The notes under the pieces: model-generated
Seen by the model: only the letters and a program-made list of their open reading frames with translations
The model's database searches: none
What the model was told of the DNA's origin: nothing
Source: Candidatus Defluviibacterium haderslevense
Lineage (GTDB): Bacteria; Bacteroidota; Bacteroidia; Chitinophagales; Saprospiraceae
Assembly (NCBI GenBank): GCA_016712225.1
Contig: JADJRL010000003.1
Span: forward strand, 579,001 to 643,000
Length of the DNA stretch: 64,000 nt
Reading direction: 5' to 3'
Translations under genes and position numbers: made by a program
In this document: in pieces, positions 1-8,200 of the stretch
How positions within the stretch are numbered: the first letter of the stretch is position 1
How the letters are laid out: each line of letters starts with the position of its first letter

Positions 1-395
1 ATCAATTTCTGAGTTCCGGCTGTGTAATACTTATCTTCTTTGGCCAAGGTAAACAGGTGTCTTTTATCATAAGTCTGGATATCGTCTGAGTCCGGCTGTA
101 TAAATACAAGTCTGTTGAAGTATCGACCTGATTCACTAATAATCAGACTTCCCATAATGGCAGCTTGGTGTTGATGAGCTATTTTTTTTAACCATTGAAT
201 GGTTTCGCCTTCCATCTCTTCTGCCAAGACTACATTGTTCATGGTGAATCCGGTTGTAAACATCTCCGGTAAAATGATGAGGTCAGTTCCTGGTGGGCAT
301 TGTTCCCGGATCATGAGTTCAAAATGTAATCTGTTCTCTTTGGGATGCTCCCACACCAATGACGTTTGAACCAATGCTAATGATAATGAAGACAT
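1..395 (-). CDS. Carbon-nitrogen hydrolase, YafV/omega-amidase-like (5' part; runs off the window)
   Basis: The minus-strand frame opening with ATG at 393-395 gives 131 residues and leaves the window, so only the N-terminal half is visible. Seen: an N-terminal 'ALVQTSLVWEHP' strand, then 'LIILPEMFTTGF', whose Glu fits the first catalytic residue of the nitrilase superfamily, and 'YDKRHLF', which surrounds the catalytic Lys. 'EMFTTGF' with 'YDKRHLF' is characteristic of the YafV branch, cytosolic omega-amidases that hydrolyse alpha-ketoglutaramate or alpha-ketosuccinamate to the keto acid plus ammonia. The catalytic Cys would lie outside the window. It is divergent from the YfhO-type gene at 570. 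Superfamily confidence is high; exact substrate is inference. Confidence 0.85.
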   Translation of the reverse strand, partial: MSSLSLALVQTSLVWEHPKENRLHFELMIREQCPPGTDLIILPEMFTTGFTMNNVVLAEEMEGETIQWLKKIAHQHQAAIMGSLIISESGRYFNRLVFIQPDSDDIQTYDKRHLFTLAKEDKYYTAGTQKL

Positions 396-569
396 AAACT
401 AAAGCTTAGAAATATCCAAAAGTAAGGTGTTTCTTAGATTAGGCATGAGTTATTTTACGAGCTGTAGATTGTTTTTCAAGGATACTTTAAAGCTGAACAT
501 CTCATTCAGATTCACCCTGTTTTTTTATTGATCAAAAACATCATACCTTCGTATAGTTAAAAACTAAAT

Positions 570-3065
570 ATGTCAAATCCAATACTTAAGCAATTGTTAC
601 CTCACATAGCTGTGATAGGAATTTTTGTACTTGTTTCATCCTATTTTTTCTATCCGCACTGGCAAGGTAAGGTGATGCAACAGGGCGATGTTTCCTCATG
701 GGAGGGTGCTGCGAAAGAAATCCTGACTTACAACAAAAACAATCCCCATGATCCGGCATTGTGGACTCAAAGTATGTTTAGCGGGATGCCTTCCTATCAG
801 ATAGCTACTCCAATGGAATCCAACTTTTTTATTTATGTCCAAAAAGTCATTTCTCTGGGGTTTTTAACCGGCCCGGTTGCTATACTATTTTATTTCATGA
901 TTTCTTTTTATTGCTTGTATTTGGTCCTTGGATTGTCTTCTGGATTCGCTTGTGTGGGTGCTTTGTCTTCAGCACTGGTAACCGGCAACTTTATCCTCTG
1001 GGAAGCAGGTCACTTACCTAAACTAGTTGTATTGGCTATGATCGGATTTATCGTAGCTGGACTAATCTTATCTTATCGAGGCAGATGGTGGTCCGGTGCT
1101 GCATTATTCGCTTTGGGAATGGGTATCAACATCCTAAACAACCACGTGCAAATGAGTTATTATGCATTTCTGTTGATTTCACCATTGGTTATTTCTTATG
1201 CTATCTATTATTTGCGAAAAGGAGATTGGAAGTCCTTTCTGATTCCAAGTGGAAGCCTTGCTGCAATTACGATTCTGGCATTATTGGCATCGGCAAACAG
1301 CATCTTGCCAACCTATGAATATGCTAAACAAACCATGCGTGGAGGTCATATCCTTAAGGAGGTCTCCAATCCAAATGCTTCAGGGGCAGATGTCAATGAA
1401 AGTGGTCTGCAATGGGATTATGCCATGAATTGGAGTAATGGAATGATCGATTTGATATCCGGTATTATTCCGGGCGCAGCTGGAGGTGGCTCGTCAGAAC
1501 CATTAGGAAAAGATGCCGCGGTCATCAAAGATTTAAGAAAAAAAGGATACAATCCACCTAAAAATATGAAGGCTCCACTCTATTGGGGCGCACTTCCATT
1601 TACAAGTGGACCTTATTATTTTGGAGCAGCTATGTGTTTCCTTTTTGTGCTGGGATTGTTTATTGTCCGCGGACCATTAAAGTGGTGGGTAGCTATTGCA
1701 GTTCTTCTGGGATTATTACTTTCCATGGGTCGCCATTTTGAATTTTTAAATAAATTAATGTTTGATTATTTTCCATTGTACAGCAAGTTCAGAGCACCGA
1801 GTAGTGTACTTGCTGTGACATCTTATTTTGTTCCAATACTGGCCATGCTGGCACTTGTAGAAATTTCTAAAAAAGAAATGACGATGGAATCTTTTAAGAA
1901 AAAACTTATCTACAGTCTCAGCATTACCGGAGGTATATGTTTGTTTTTTATATTGATGGGTTCCAGTTTTTTCAGTTTCGAAAGTGCGAGTGATGCATCT
2001 TATGTTAAAAATGGTTTCAGTACAGAAGCGCTTATATCTGATAGACAATCCTTAATGACATCTGATTCGATTAGGAGCCTAGTCATTATCTTATTAGTAG
2101 CAGGAATTGTTTTTTATTATTTCAAAAACAAATTTTCATCTATCGTAGCAGCTTGTTTATTAGGTGCAATCACTTTATTTGATCTAGGTGGTGTTGCGAA
2201 GCGATATGTAAGTTATGATGATTTTGTTTCTAAATCAAAAAAAGAAAACAATCAAAAAGCACGACCAGTAGATATCGAGATCATGAAAGATCCATCCAAT
2301 TATCGGGTATTGGATTTAACAGTGAATACGTTCAACAGTGCAGAACCATCTTTCTTTCATAAAAATGTAGGTGGTTACCACCCGGCTAAGTTGCAGCGAT
2401 ATCAGGATATTATCGATAGACATATTGATCCGGAAATCAATCAACTCACCAGTTCATTACAAACAAGTACTACGGATAGCAGCATCAATAATGCACTGGC
2501 ATCACTTGAGGTTTTAAATATGTTGAACACAAAATATTTTATACTAGGTCAACCCGGCAAAGAAATATCATTACCCAATCGTGCCGCTTTTGGCAATGCA
2601 TGGTTTGTCAATACCATTCAGACTGTACAAACTCCTGATGAAGAAATTCAGGCATTAAACAATCCCAATTTAAAACAAACAGCCATAGTAGCTTCTTCAT
2701 TTCAATCAGATATTAAATCAACTCAATTCGATGCACAAGGAACAATATCTTTAATTTCATCCACACCTAATAAATTGGTATATGAAAGCAATTGTGCAAC
2801 AGATCAGTTTGCGGTTTTTTCTGAAGTGTGGTATGGTCCTGATTTAGGTTGGACAGCAAGTATTGATGGAAAAGAAACACCGTTGATTCGAGCTAATTAT
2901 GTTTTGCGATCATGTAATGTTCCATCTGGAAAACATCAAATTATTTTAGAATTCAAACCTAGATCATATCATTTGGGGACTACATTGTCAATGATTTGTT
3001 CGTTGTTATTGATTGGATTTATGGGATTTGTTGGGTATAAGGAATGGTTCGGGAAGAAGGGGTGA
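570..3065 (+). CDS. YfhO family multi-spanning membrane protein
   Basis: An 831-residue integral membrane protein. The first helix is at about 12-30; a soluble stretch follows with 'QQGDVSSWEG' and 'LWTQSMFSGMPSYQI', a signature of Bacteroidetes YfhO-like proteins. About a dozen hydrophobic helices fill residues 90-550, then comes an extracytoplasmic domain (about 570-800) and a last helix at about 800-822. The layout resembles GT-C glycosyltransferases and other YfhO proteins. In Firmicutes YfhO acts in lipoteichoic acid glycosylation; no substrate is known for Bacteroidetes members, so a role in transferring a lipid-linked sugar outside the membrane is inference. It is monocistronic, and its stop abuts a tandem repeat array. 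Confidence 0.85.
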   Translation: MSNPILKQLLPHIAVIGIFVLVSSYFFYPHWQGKVMQQGDVSSWEGAAKEILTYNKNNPHDPALWTQSMFSGMPSYQIATPMESNFFIYVQKVISLGFLTGPVAILFYFMISFYCLYLVLGLSSGFACVGALSSALVTGNFILWEAGHLPKLVVLAMIGFIVAGLILSYRGRWWSGAALFALGMGINILNNHVQMSYYAFLLISPLVISYAIYYLRKGDWKSFLIPSGSLAAITILALLASANSILPTYEYAKQTMRGGHILKEVSNPNASGADVNESGLQWDYAMNWSNGMIDLISGIIPGAAGGGSSEPLGKDAAVIKDLRKKGYNPPKNMKAPLYWGALPFTSGPYYFGAAMCFLFVLGLFIVRGPLKWWVAIAVLLGLLLSMGRHFEFLNKLMFDYFPLYSKFRAPSSVLAVTSYFVPILAMLALVEISKKEMTMESFKKKLIYSLSITGGICLFFILMGSSFFSFESASDASYVKNGFSTEALISDRQSLMTSDSIRSLVIILLVAGIVFYYFKNKFSSIVAACLLGAITLFDLGGVAKRYVSYDDFVSKSKKENNQKARPVDIEIMKDPSNYRVLDLTVNTFNSAEPSFFHKNVGGYHPAKLQRYQDIIDRHIDPEINQLTSSLQTSTTDSSINNALASLEVLNMLNTKYFILGQPGKEISLPNRAAFGNAWFVNTIQTVQTPDEEIQALNNPNLKQTAIVASSFQSDIKSTQFDAQGTISLISSTPNKLVYESNCATDQFAVFSEVWYGPDLGWTASIDGKETPLIRANYVLRSCNVPSGKHQIILEFKPRSYHLGTTLSMICSLLLIGFMGFVGYKEWFGKKG

Positions 3066-3068
3066 TCG

Positions 3069-3187
3069 GGTGATCGGGTTTGAATGGTGATCAGGTTTGG
3101 ATGGTAATCGGGTTTGAATGGTGATCAGGTTTGGGTGGTGATCGGGTTTGGATGGTGATCAGGTTGAGAAGGTAATCGGTTTGAAAT
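3069..3187. repeat. Tandem array of seven 17-bp units
   Basis: Seven consecutive 17-base units with consensus GGTGATCRGGTTTGRAT start at 3069, 3086, 3103, 3120, 3137, 3154 and 3171. The third and seventh have GGTAATC. The sixth and seventh are the most decayed. Units partly alternate ATCGGG and ATCAGG, suggesting a 34-bp duplication step. The unit length is not a multiple of three and the array begins four bases after the YfhO-type stop codon (3063-3065), so it is non-coding. Confidence 0.9.
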
Positions 3188-3306
3188 ATAATTGGTTGAT
3201 CAGTTGAATATAAAGATCAAATAAATCTGTGATCAAATTAATAAATGGAATCGTAAATGCCTCTTGATTATTTTTTTGGCAAATTCTATTTCAATAAATA
3301 AAGAAT

Positions 3307-4350
3307 ATGGTTTTTTCGAAAATAATGTCAGTTGCTTTAGCATTAGAGAAAGAAATTATTGGCTTGGATTTTGAATCTTTAACCTTGCATTCGAGTGTCA
3401 AAAGTTATTATCGGTTTGATCTTACAAAAATTAGATATGTCACTCAATGCAATGCATTTATTTTGCATCACATTTTGGATGGATTGGATAAACCCATACA
3501 AGAAATAACGATTGTTGATCATGGAGCTGGTTTAGGTTTTTTTTCTTTTTTAGTAAAAAAAATTGGAGCCCGATGCATATCACATGATTTATCAGAAGAA
3601 TATTTGGATGGCATCAAAACTATAGGCACGAAATTAAATTTGGCGCCTGATGAATACGTACTTGGAGGAACAGAGGCCCTGGCTACTTTTGTTCTACAAA
3701 ACAATATTCATATCGATGGTATTGGATCCAGAAATGTTATCGAACACATTCCGGATTACCGGGAATTTTTTAAAACATTGAATTCTTTTTTAAAGAGTCC
3801 GTGCAATGTGGTTATTACTACTTCTGCTAATATGCACCATCCAATGGTAAAGAAAATTCATGAAAAAATACATGCTCAATATGAACTTGTAGGTTCTGGA
3901 ATGGATATGGACGATCCCACCATTAATGAAGCACAGTGCGGCATAAAAATTAGAAGCTCACTAATTCAAACACATTTTCCAGACCTTTCATCAGATGAAG
4001 TCAATCGATTAGCCATACTCAATCGTGGTTTCACTGAAGCGCTCATTGTACAAAGAATTGAAAACTATATTAAGACTGGAATTCTTCCCACGCCACATTC
4101 AGATCCAACTAATACCTGTGATCCCTATACCGGAACGTGGGTAGAGCGTCTGGTCTCTATTCAGGATTACAAAAATGCAGCGGTTCAACAACAATTTGAA
4201 TTCAAACATTTATCTGGTTTTTATAGCACGTCATACAGTGCCTGGTATAAAAACATGACAGGTTTATTTTTGAATTTATTACTCATCATTCCAGGTCCAT
4301 GGCGAATCCATATATCTCCTTTTCTTGCAATGAAGCTCATAAAATCATAA
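3307..4350 (+). CDS. Class I SAM-dependent methyltransferase
   Basis: A 347-residue soluble protein. 'IVDHGAGLGFFSFLVKKIGA' at about residues 73-92 is the glycine-rich SAM-binding motif I, and 'GSRNVIEHIPDYREFF' at about 138-153 matches the post-motif region of small-molecule or lipid methyltransferases. There is no signal peptide, although 'GLFLNLLLIIPGPW' near the C-terminus is hydrophobic. The acceptor cannot be read from sequence. The GNAT gene begins four bases after the stop, so the two are probably co-transcribed. An internal ATG at codon 7 is a possible alternative start. Confidence 0.75.
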   Translation: MVFSKIMSVALALEKEIIGLDFESLTLHSSVKSYYRFDLTKIRYVTQCNAFILHHILDGLDKPIQEITIVDHGAGLGFFSFLVKKIGARCISHDLSEEYLDGIKTIGTKLNLAPDEYVLGGTEALATFVLQNNIHIDGIGSRNVIEHIPDYREFFKTLNSFLKSPCNVVITTSANMHHPMVKKIHEKIHAQYELVGSGMDMDDPTINEAQCGIKIRSSLIQTHFPDLSSDEVNRLAILNRGFTEALIVQRIENYIKTGILPTPHSDPTNTCDPYTGTWVERLVSIQDYKNAAVQQQFEFKHLSGFYSTSYSAWYKNMTGLFLNLLLIIPGPWRIHISPFLAMKLIKS

Positions 4351-4354
4351 CGTC

Positions 4355-4969
4355 ATGTCAAATAATTCAGCAATCATTCCATTTGATTTTTCAAAAGACT
4401 ATATATTGGAAGATGACTTTGTATTGCTGCGACCTTTGGAAATAAATGATTTCAACCATCTATTAACTTTTGCTGTGGATGAACCAGAGATTTGGAAATA
4501 TTCTTTACTTTCCGGTGCCGGAGAAGAAGGCCTCAAGAAGTATATAACGCAAGCTGTGGAAGCCAGACAAGCGCATAAAGAATATCCCTTCATCGTCTAT
4601 GATAAAATCAATCAATCGTATGCCGGTAGCACCCGCTTCTATGATATTCAGTTAGCTTATCACACTTTACAATTAGGATACACCTGGTATGGAAAAAAAT
4701 TTCAAGGCACCGGACTGAATAAACATTGCAAGTTTCTATTATTTACTTTCGCTTTCGAACAAATGGGTTTCGAACGCGTAGAACTTCGAGCCGACAATCG
4801 AAATACCAGAAGTAAAGCTGCGATGCAAAGCATCGGATGCACGGTAGAGGGTGTATTGCGACGTCATATGCCGGCACCAGAAGGCGGAAGAAGAGACAGC
4901 ATCGTATTAAGTATTTTAGATGAAGAATGGAAGGATTCGGTGAAGGCGATGTTGAGGGGGAAGTTGTAA
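4355..4969 (+). CDS. GNAT family N-acetyltransferase, RimJ/RimL-like
   Basis: 204 residues with RimJ/RimL-type features: an N-terminal 'LLRPLEINDFNHLLTFA' block, 'QLGYTWYGKKFQGTGLNK' as the acetyl-CoA motif A region, and 'ERVELRADNRNTRSKAAMQS' with 'GVLRRHMPAPEGGRRDSIVLS' as motif B and the C-terminal strand. Family members acetylate ribosomal protein N-termini or small molecules such as amino acids and antibiotics; nothing here fixes the substrate. It follows the methyltransferase by four bases, suggesting a two-gene unit. Confidence 0.88.
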   Translation: MSNNSAIIPFDFSKDYILEDDFVLLRPLEINDFNHLLTFAVDEPEIWKYSLLSGAGEEGLKKYITQAVEARQAHKEYPFIVYDKINQSYAGSTRFYDIQLAYHTLQLGYTWYGKKFQGTGLNKHCKFLLFTFAFEQMGFERVELRADNRNTRSKAAMQSIGCTVEGVLRRHMPAPEGGRRDSIVLSILDEEWKDSVKAMLRGKL

Positions 4970-5540
4970 TGAATTTACTGAAGTTCTAAAAAAAATACAT
5001 GAATTGTCAAAGGCATTGCATAAATTTAATTGAAATATTGGTAGTTTTTTTGTCACTGAGAGTACAACATTTGAGGACGCTAGCATACAATATTTCTGGA
5101 TTAATCGTTTAATACCAGAAGACATTTATTTTTGCCAAAACCGGCATTATGCGCAATATAATTGGGAAGGCTGATCATAAGTAAAGCCTATTATTAATGA
5201 TTTTGTTCGATATTTATTAATATGTTGTCTTATTCTCAATTAGAACAACATTGAGACAACCCTGTGACAAGTAACCCGATTACCACACTATGGCCACACT
5301 GTGCCACCAACGATCCTGCAACGGACCTTTAGTCTAATTAGTAAATAATGTCTGGATATTCTAAGGCTTAGTAAGCTGTGTTTCACGAAATCAATTGGTA
5401 CTAGAAAATACCTCGCTCTCAAGAAAAACCTTGTGACCCACCATTTTATTAAAAACAAAGCGATTACTATTAACTGAATAATATTGTATGTTAATGAAAA
5501 TAATATCTTACTGAATTGATTAAAAATATTTTTTTGTTTA
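4970..5540. other. 571-bp intergenic region with a possible decayed coding fragment
   Basis: No convincing gene. One plus-strand frame is open for 46 codons (5034-5171, ending at TGA 5172-5174) with protein-like composition ('EDASIQYFWINRLIPEDIYF'). It continues upstream only through an in-frame TGA at 5031-5033 and has no start codon, so at best it is a gene remnant. The rest, about 5175-5540, includes a weak inverted repeat (CTCAAT/ATTGAG near 5235-5255) and otherwise nothing I can assign. It separates the plus-strand GNAT gene from the converging minus-strand metzincin-like gene. Confidence 0.35.
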
Positions 5541-7994
5541 TTACTCCCTTCCTTTTTCTAATTTTATTTTCTTCTTAGTTCTATCCGGACACTGCACTGG
5601 TGAAACCACTTTAATAAATTGTTGTTTTTCCAATTGATTTGTGCCATTGGAATTTTTTACTTCTAGTTTGACACTATAAGTACCTTGTTTATGATAAACA
5701 ATAGTAGGATATTGAACCGAAGAAGTATCTTTATTAGTGCCTTCAAATTGCCAGAACCATGATTTGACATCTTTGGAAGATGCATCAAATAATTTAATTG
5801 CATCACCAGCACAGACCTCATTTTTTTCAACCGTGAAATCTATCTTAGGAATGAGAAGTACCGTGACGGTTTCAAGGAGTTCTACTGTACCACATGAGTT
5901 GTGTACTTTGAGCCTTACATTGTATTCGCCTTCTTTACTATATTGATGAATGGGCGAAGCTTCTGTACTTGTAGAGTCATCACCAAAATTCCATTCATAG
6001 ATATTTCCATATTGACTGGTGTTCGTAAAGAAAACTTGAATGCCTGTAATGCTAGTTGAAAAAGAAGGTGAAGGCATTGCATCTATGCTAATATAATTTT
6101 TATTGACTTTAGTCATGGTTGTTGTAGCATTACAAGCAGTTAATTTAACATCATAAGTACCCGGAATGGTATATTCAATTTCTGGTGGATTCTTGTCTTT
6201 AGAACTTGAAGGTATTCCTCCTGGGAATTCCCATAAATAATCTGTAGCGGTTGGCGCTGATAGATTTTTGTATTGTACTTTATATGGAGCACAGGCCCTT
6301 TGAGTATTGGCAGAAAAGTTTGCAATATTTTGTGCAGCAATAGTTACTTTAAAAGTCTTCTTTGTAGAACCGCATCGATTAATAACTTCTAAAGTAAGAT
6401 TATAGACACCTTCCTTTTTATAAGTATGAATGGGTTCAAAATCTGAAGAAATTTCACCATCTCCAAATTTCCAAATATAAGTACTGCCATACTTTGAGTT
6501 GTTTTTAGTGGTAATGTCAGATTCAATAATTTGAACATCGAAGGCAGAAACAGGAGGTGCTTCAACGTCAATCATTTGATTTATTGTAACTATATCAGTA
6601 CCCGCAACATTGGTCACTTTTAGTGTTACATCATAGACTCCCCGAGTTTTATATACAACAGATGGATTTTTTAAATTAGAAGCTGAAGGCGTTCCTCCAG
6701 GAAACGACCACTCCCATTGATATGGATTTTCTGTTGATTGATCTGTAAATTGTACGGTATTTGAATTGGATATGCATAGTGTTGTATTCGAAGCTTTAAA
6801 TGAAGCTACAGGTGGATTTCCTAATGTGCTACAACCTATAGCACAAGAAGCGTTTTCTACAAAGGCACTAATTACATTAATAGATTGATTAGACCATGTT
6901 TCGCAAACAACACAAGTTCCCATAATAGTGGTTGATCCGGCATCATTTTGTGCATTACAAACATGACCTGTATGATGTGCCTGTAAATTCCGAAGAACAC
7001 TTGGACCTCCTCCAAAATCACTCAACACCATATATTTATTTTCGTTACATAATGCACCTATCCAAGTCAAACCGACAGCACCTGCAGTATATTTGGTGCT
7101 CCAAGCTACAGCCATAGCATAATCCGCACTACCATATCCACCCGCATTTCCCCAAGCTTTATGTACATCCAAATGTGTATTAATATTGTTGACCCCATCC
7201 CATGGATCTGTAGCAGTATCAGTAGCAATAAAAACAGTCGATAAATTTAATTCAATTCCTACTAGAAATTCATTGTCAAATAAAGTAGCCGCATTTGCTA
7301 ATACACCTACGCACCATGCTTCCGTACCCGTTCCTCTTTTTTGGTAAACGGTATAGTCATTTGCAATAGCAATATCAAAACCATAGCAAGCTGGTACCGA
7401 TCTCTTTGAATTGTTTTTTTGACTCAAGATTATAGATCTATTTTCATGAGCATCTACTACAGCACTTTTTACATTAGGATTGTTGATTGCATCATTGGAT
7501 TGATAGAAGATCAATTGGTCTTTGGGCGCATTTTCTACAAGTCCGCTCAGCGGTTCAAAAAAATATTCAATACCATGATCTACTATATAGCCGTAAAAGA
7601 AATGATCTGCAATGGTTATACTGCTCATAGCATCATGTGATGCATTTAATGAACAATGATAAGTCTTAATTCTATCATCTTTTGGGACTCTTCTATTATT
7701 ATTCTTTTGAGCCAATTGTAAATAATAATTGGGTTTCAATAAGTCATATTCAAACAAGTCTAAGGTCCATTTTTTATTGTTTCCCAATTGAATGTTCACT
7801 TTGTGGTATACCCCTTTGGAGCTTAATAATTTTTGAATGGCGGGTACATCGATTGATACAATTTCATACTTAGTAAACATGTTCTTCAATGTAACGTCGG
7901 CGGCATCGTTCTTAACAGAAGGAGCAATAATGTCCTGAGCGAGTAGATGGTTTGTTATCAAAACAACCAAACAAAGTGAATAAAGGAGTTTCAT
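5541..7994 (-). CDS. Metzincin-like (M12-type) PKD-domain protein, predicted catalytically inactive
   Basis: 817 residues: signal peptide (1-19, ending LLAQ), prodomain-like region (about 30-190), metzincin-like domain (about 200-390), then about four PKD/Ig-like domains (400-800) with typical 'WEWSFPGGTPS' and 'YIWKFGDGE' motifs. In active M12-like proteins the site is HExxHxxGxxH. Here residues 340-351 read HHTGHVCNAQND: the general-base Glu is His, the Gly is Asn and the third zinc ligand is Asn. 'TTIMGT', which would hold the Met-turn, and 'TWSNQSI' downstream are kept, so the fold is recognisable while the chemistry looks lost. The C-terminus is basic ('TKKKIKLEKGRE') with no T9SS sorting domain. 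Likely an exported binding protein. Confidence 0.75.
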   Translation of the reverse strand: MKLLYSLCLVVLITNHLLAQDIIAPSVKNDAADVTLKNMFTKYEIVSIDVPAIQKLLSSKGVYHKVNIQLGNNKKWTLDLFEYDLLKPNYYLQLAQKNNNRRVPKDDRIKTYHCSLNASHDAMSSITIADHFFYGYIVDHGIEYFFEPLSGLVENAPKDQLIFYQSNDAINNPNVKSAVVDAHENRSIILSQKNNSKRSVPACYGFDIAIANDYTVYQKRGTGTEAWCVGVLANAATLFDNEFLVGIELNLSTVFIATDTATDPWDGVNNINTHLDVHKAWGNAGGYGSADYAMAVAWSTKYTAGAVGLTWIGALCNENKYMVLSDFGGGPSVLRNLQAHHTGHVCNAQNDAGSTTIMGTCVVCETWSNQSINVISAFVENASCAIGCSTLGNPPVASFKASNTTLCISNSNTVQFTDQSTENPYQWEWSFPGGTPSASNLKNPSVVYKTRGVYDVTLKVTNVAGTDIVTINQMIDVEAPPVSAFDVQIIESDITTKNNSKYGSTYIWKFGDGEISSDFEPIHTYKKEGVYNLTLEVINRCGSTKKTFKVTIAAQNIANFSANTQRACAPYKVQYKNLSAPTATDYLWEFPGGIPSSSKDKNPPEIEYTIPGTYDVKLTACNATTTMTKVNKNYISIDAMPSPSFSTSITGIQVFFTNTSQYGNIYEWNFGDDSTSTEASPIHQYSKEGEYNVRLKVHNSCGTVELLETVTVLLIPKIDFTVEKNEVCAGDAIKLFDASSKDVKSWFWQFEGTNKDTSSVQYPTIVYHKQGTYSVKLEVKNSNGTNQLEKQQFIKVVSPVQCPDRTKKKIKLEKGRE

Positions 7995-8011
7995 ATAAAA
8001 TGATTTTACTA

Positions 8012-8019
8012 CAAATCTA
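8012..8019 (-). promoter_or_regulatory. Bacteroidetes -7 promoter element (TAGATTTG)
   Basis: On the minus strand this reads TAGATTTG, an exact match to TAnnTTTG, 17 bases upstream of the ATG at 7994. It implies a leader of about ten bases for the metzincin-like gene. No clear -33 TTG was found. Confidence 0.5.
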
Positions 8020-8200
8020 GTGACATTTCATTTAAATTGTATCTTACCCTATATATTATTTTATACAATTATTCTGATTATAGGAAGATTATAGATGATT
8101 ATTCTTCAAAGCCTATGATTTCAACAAATTTTGTCTTTATAAAGTCTAATATGCCAGTCTTATTTAACTATGATTGACTTATTAGAACCCATCAATGCCA

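Noticed and set aside
3069..3187. CRISPR array
   Set aside because: Units are 17 bp and contiguous, with no spacers and no cas genes.
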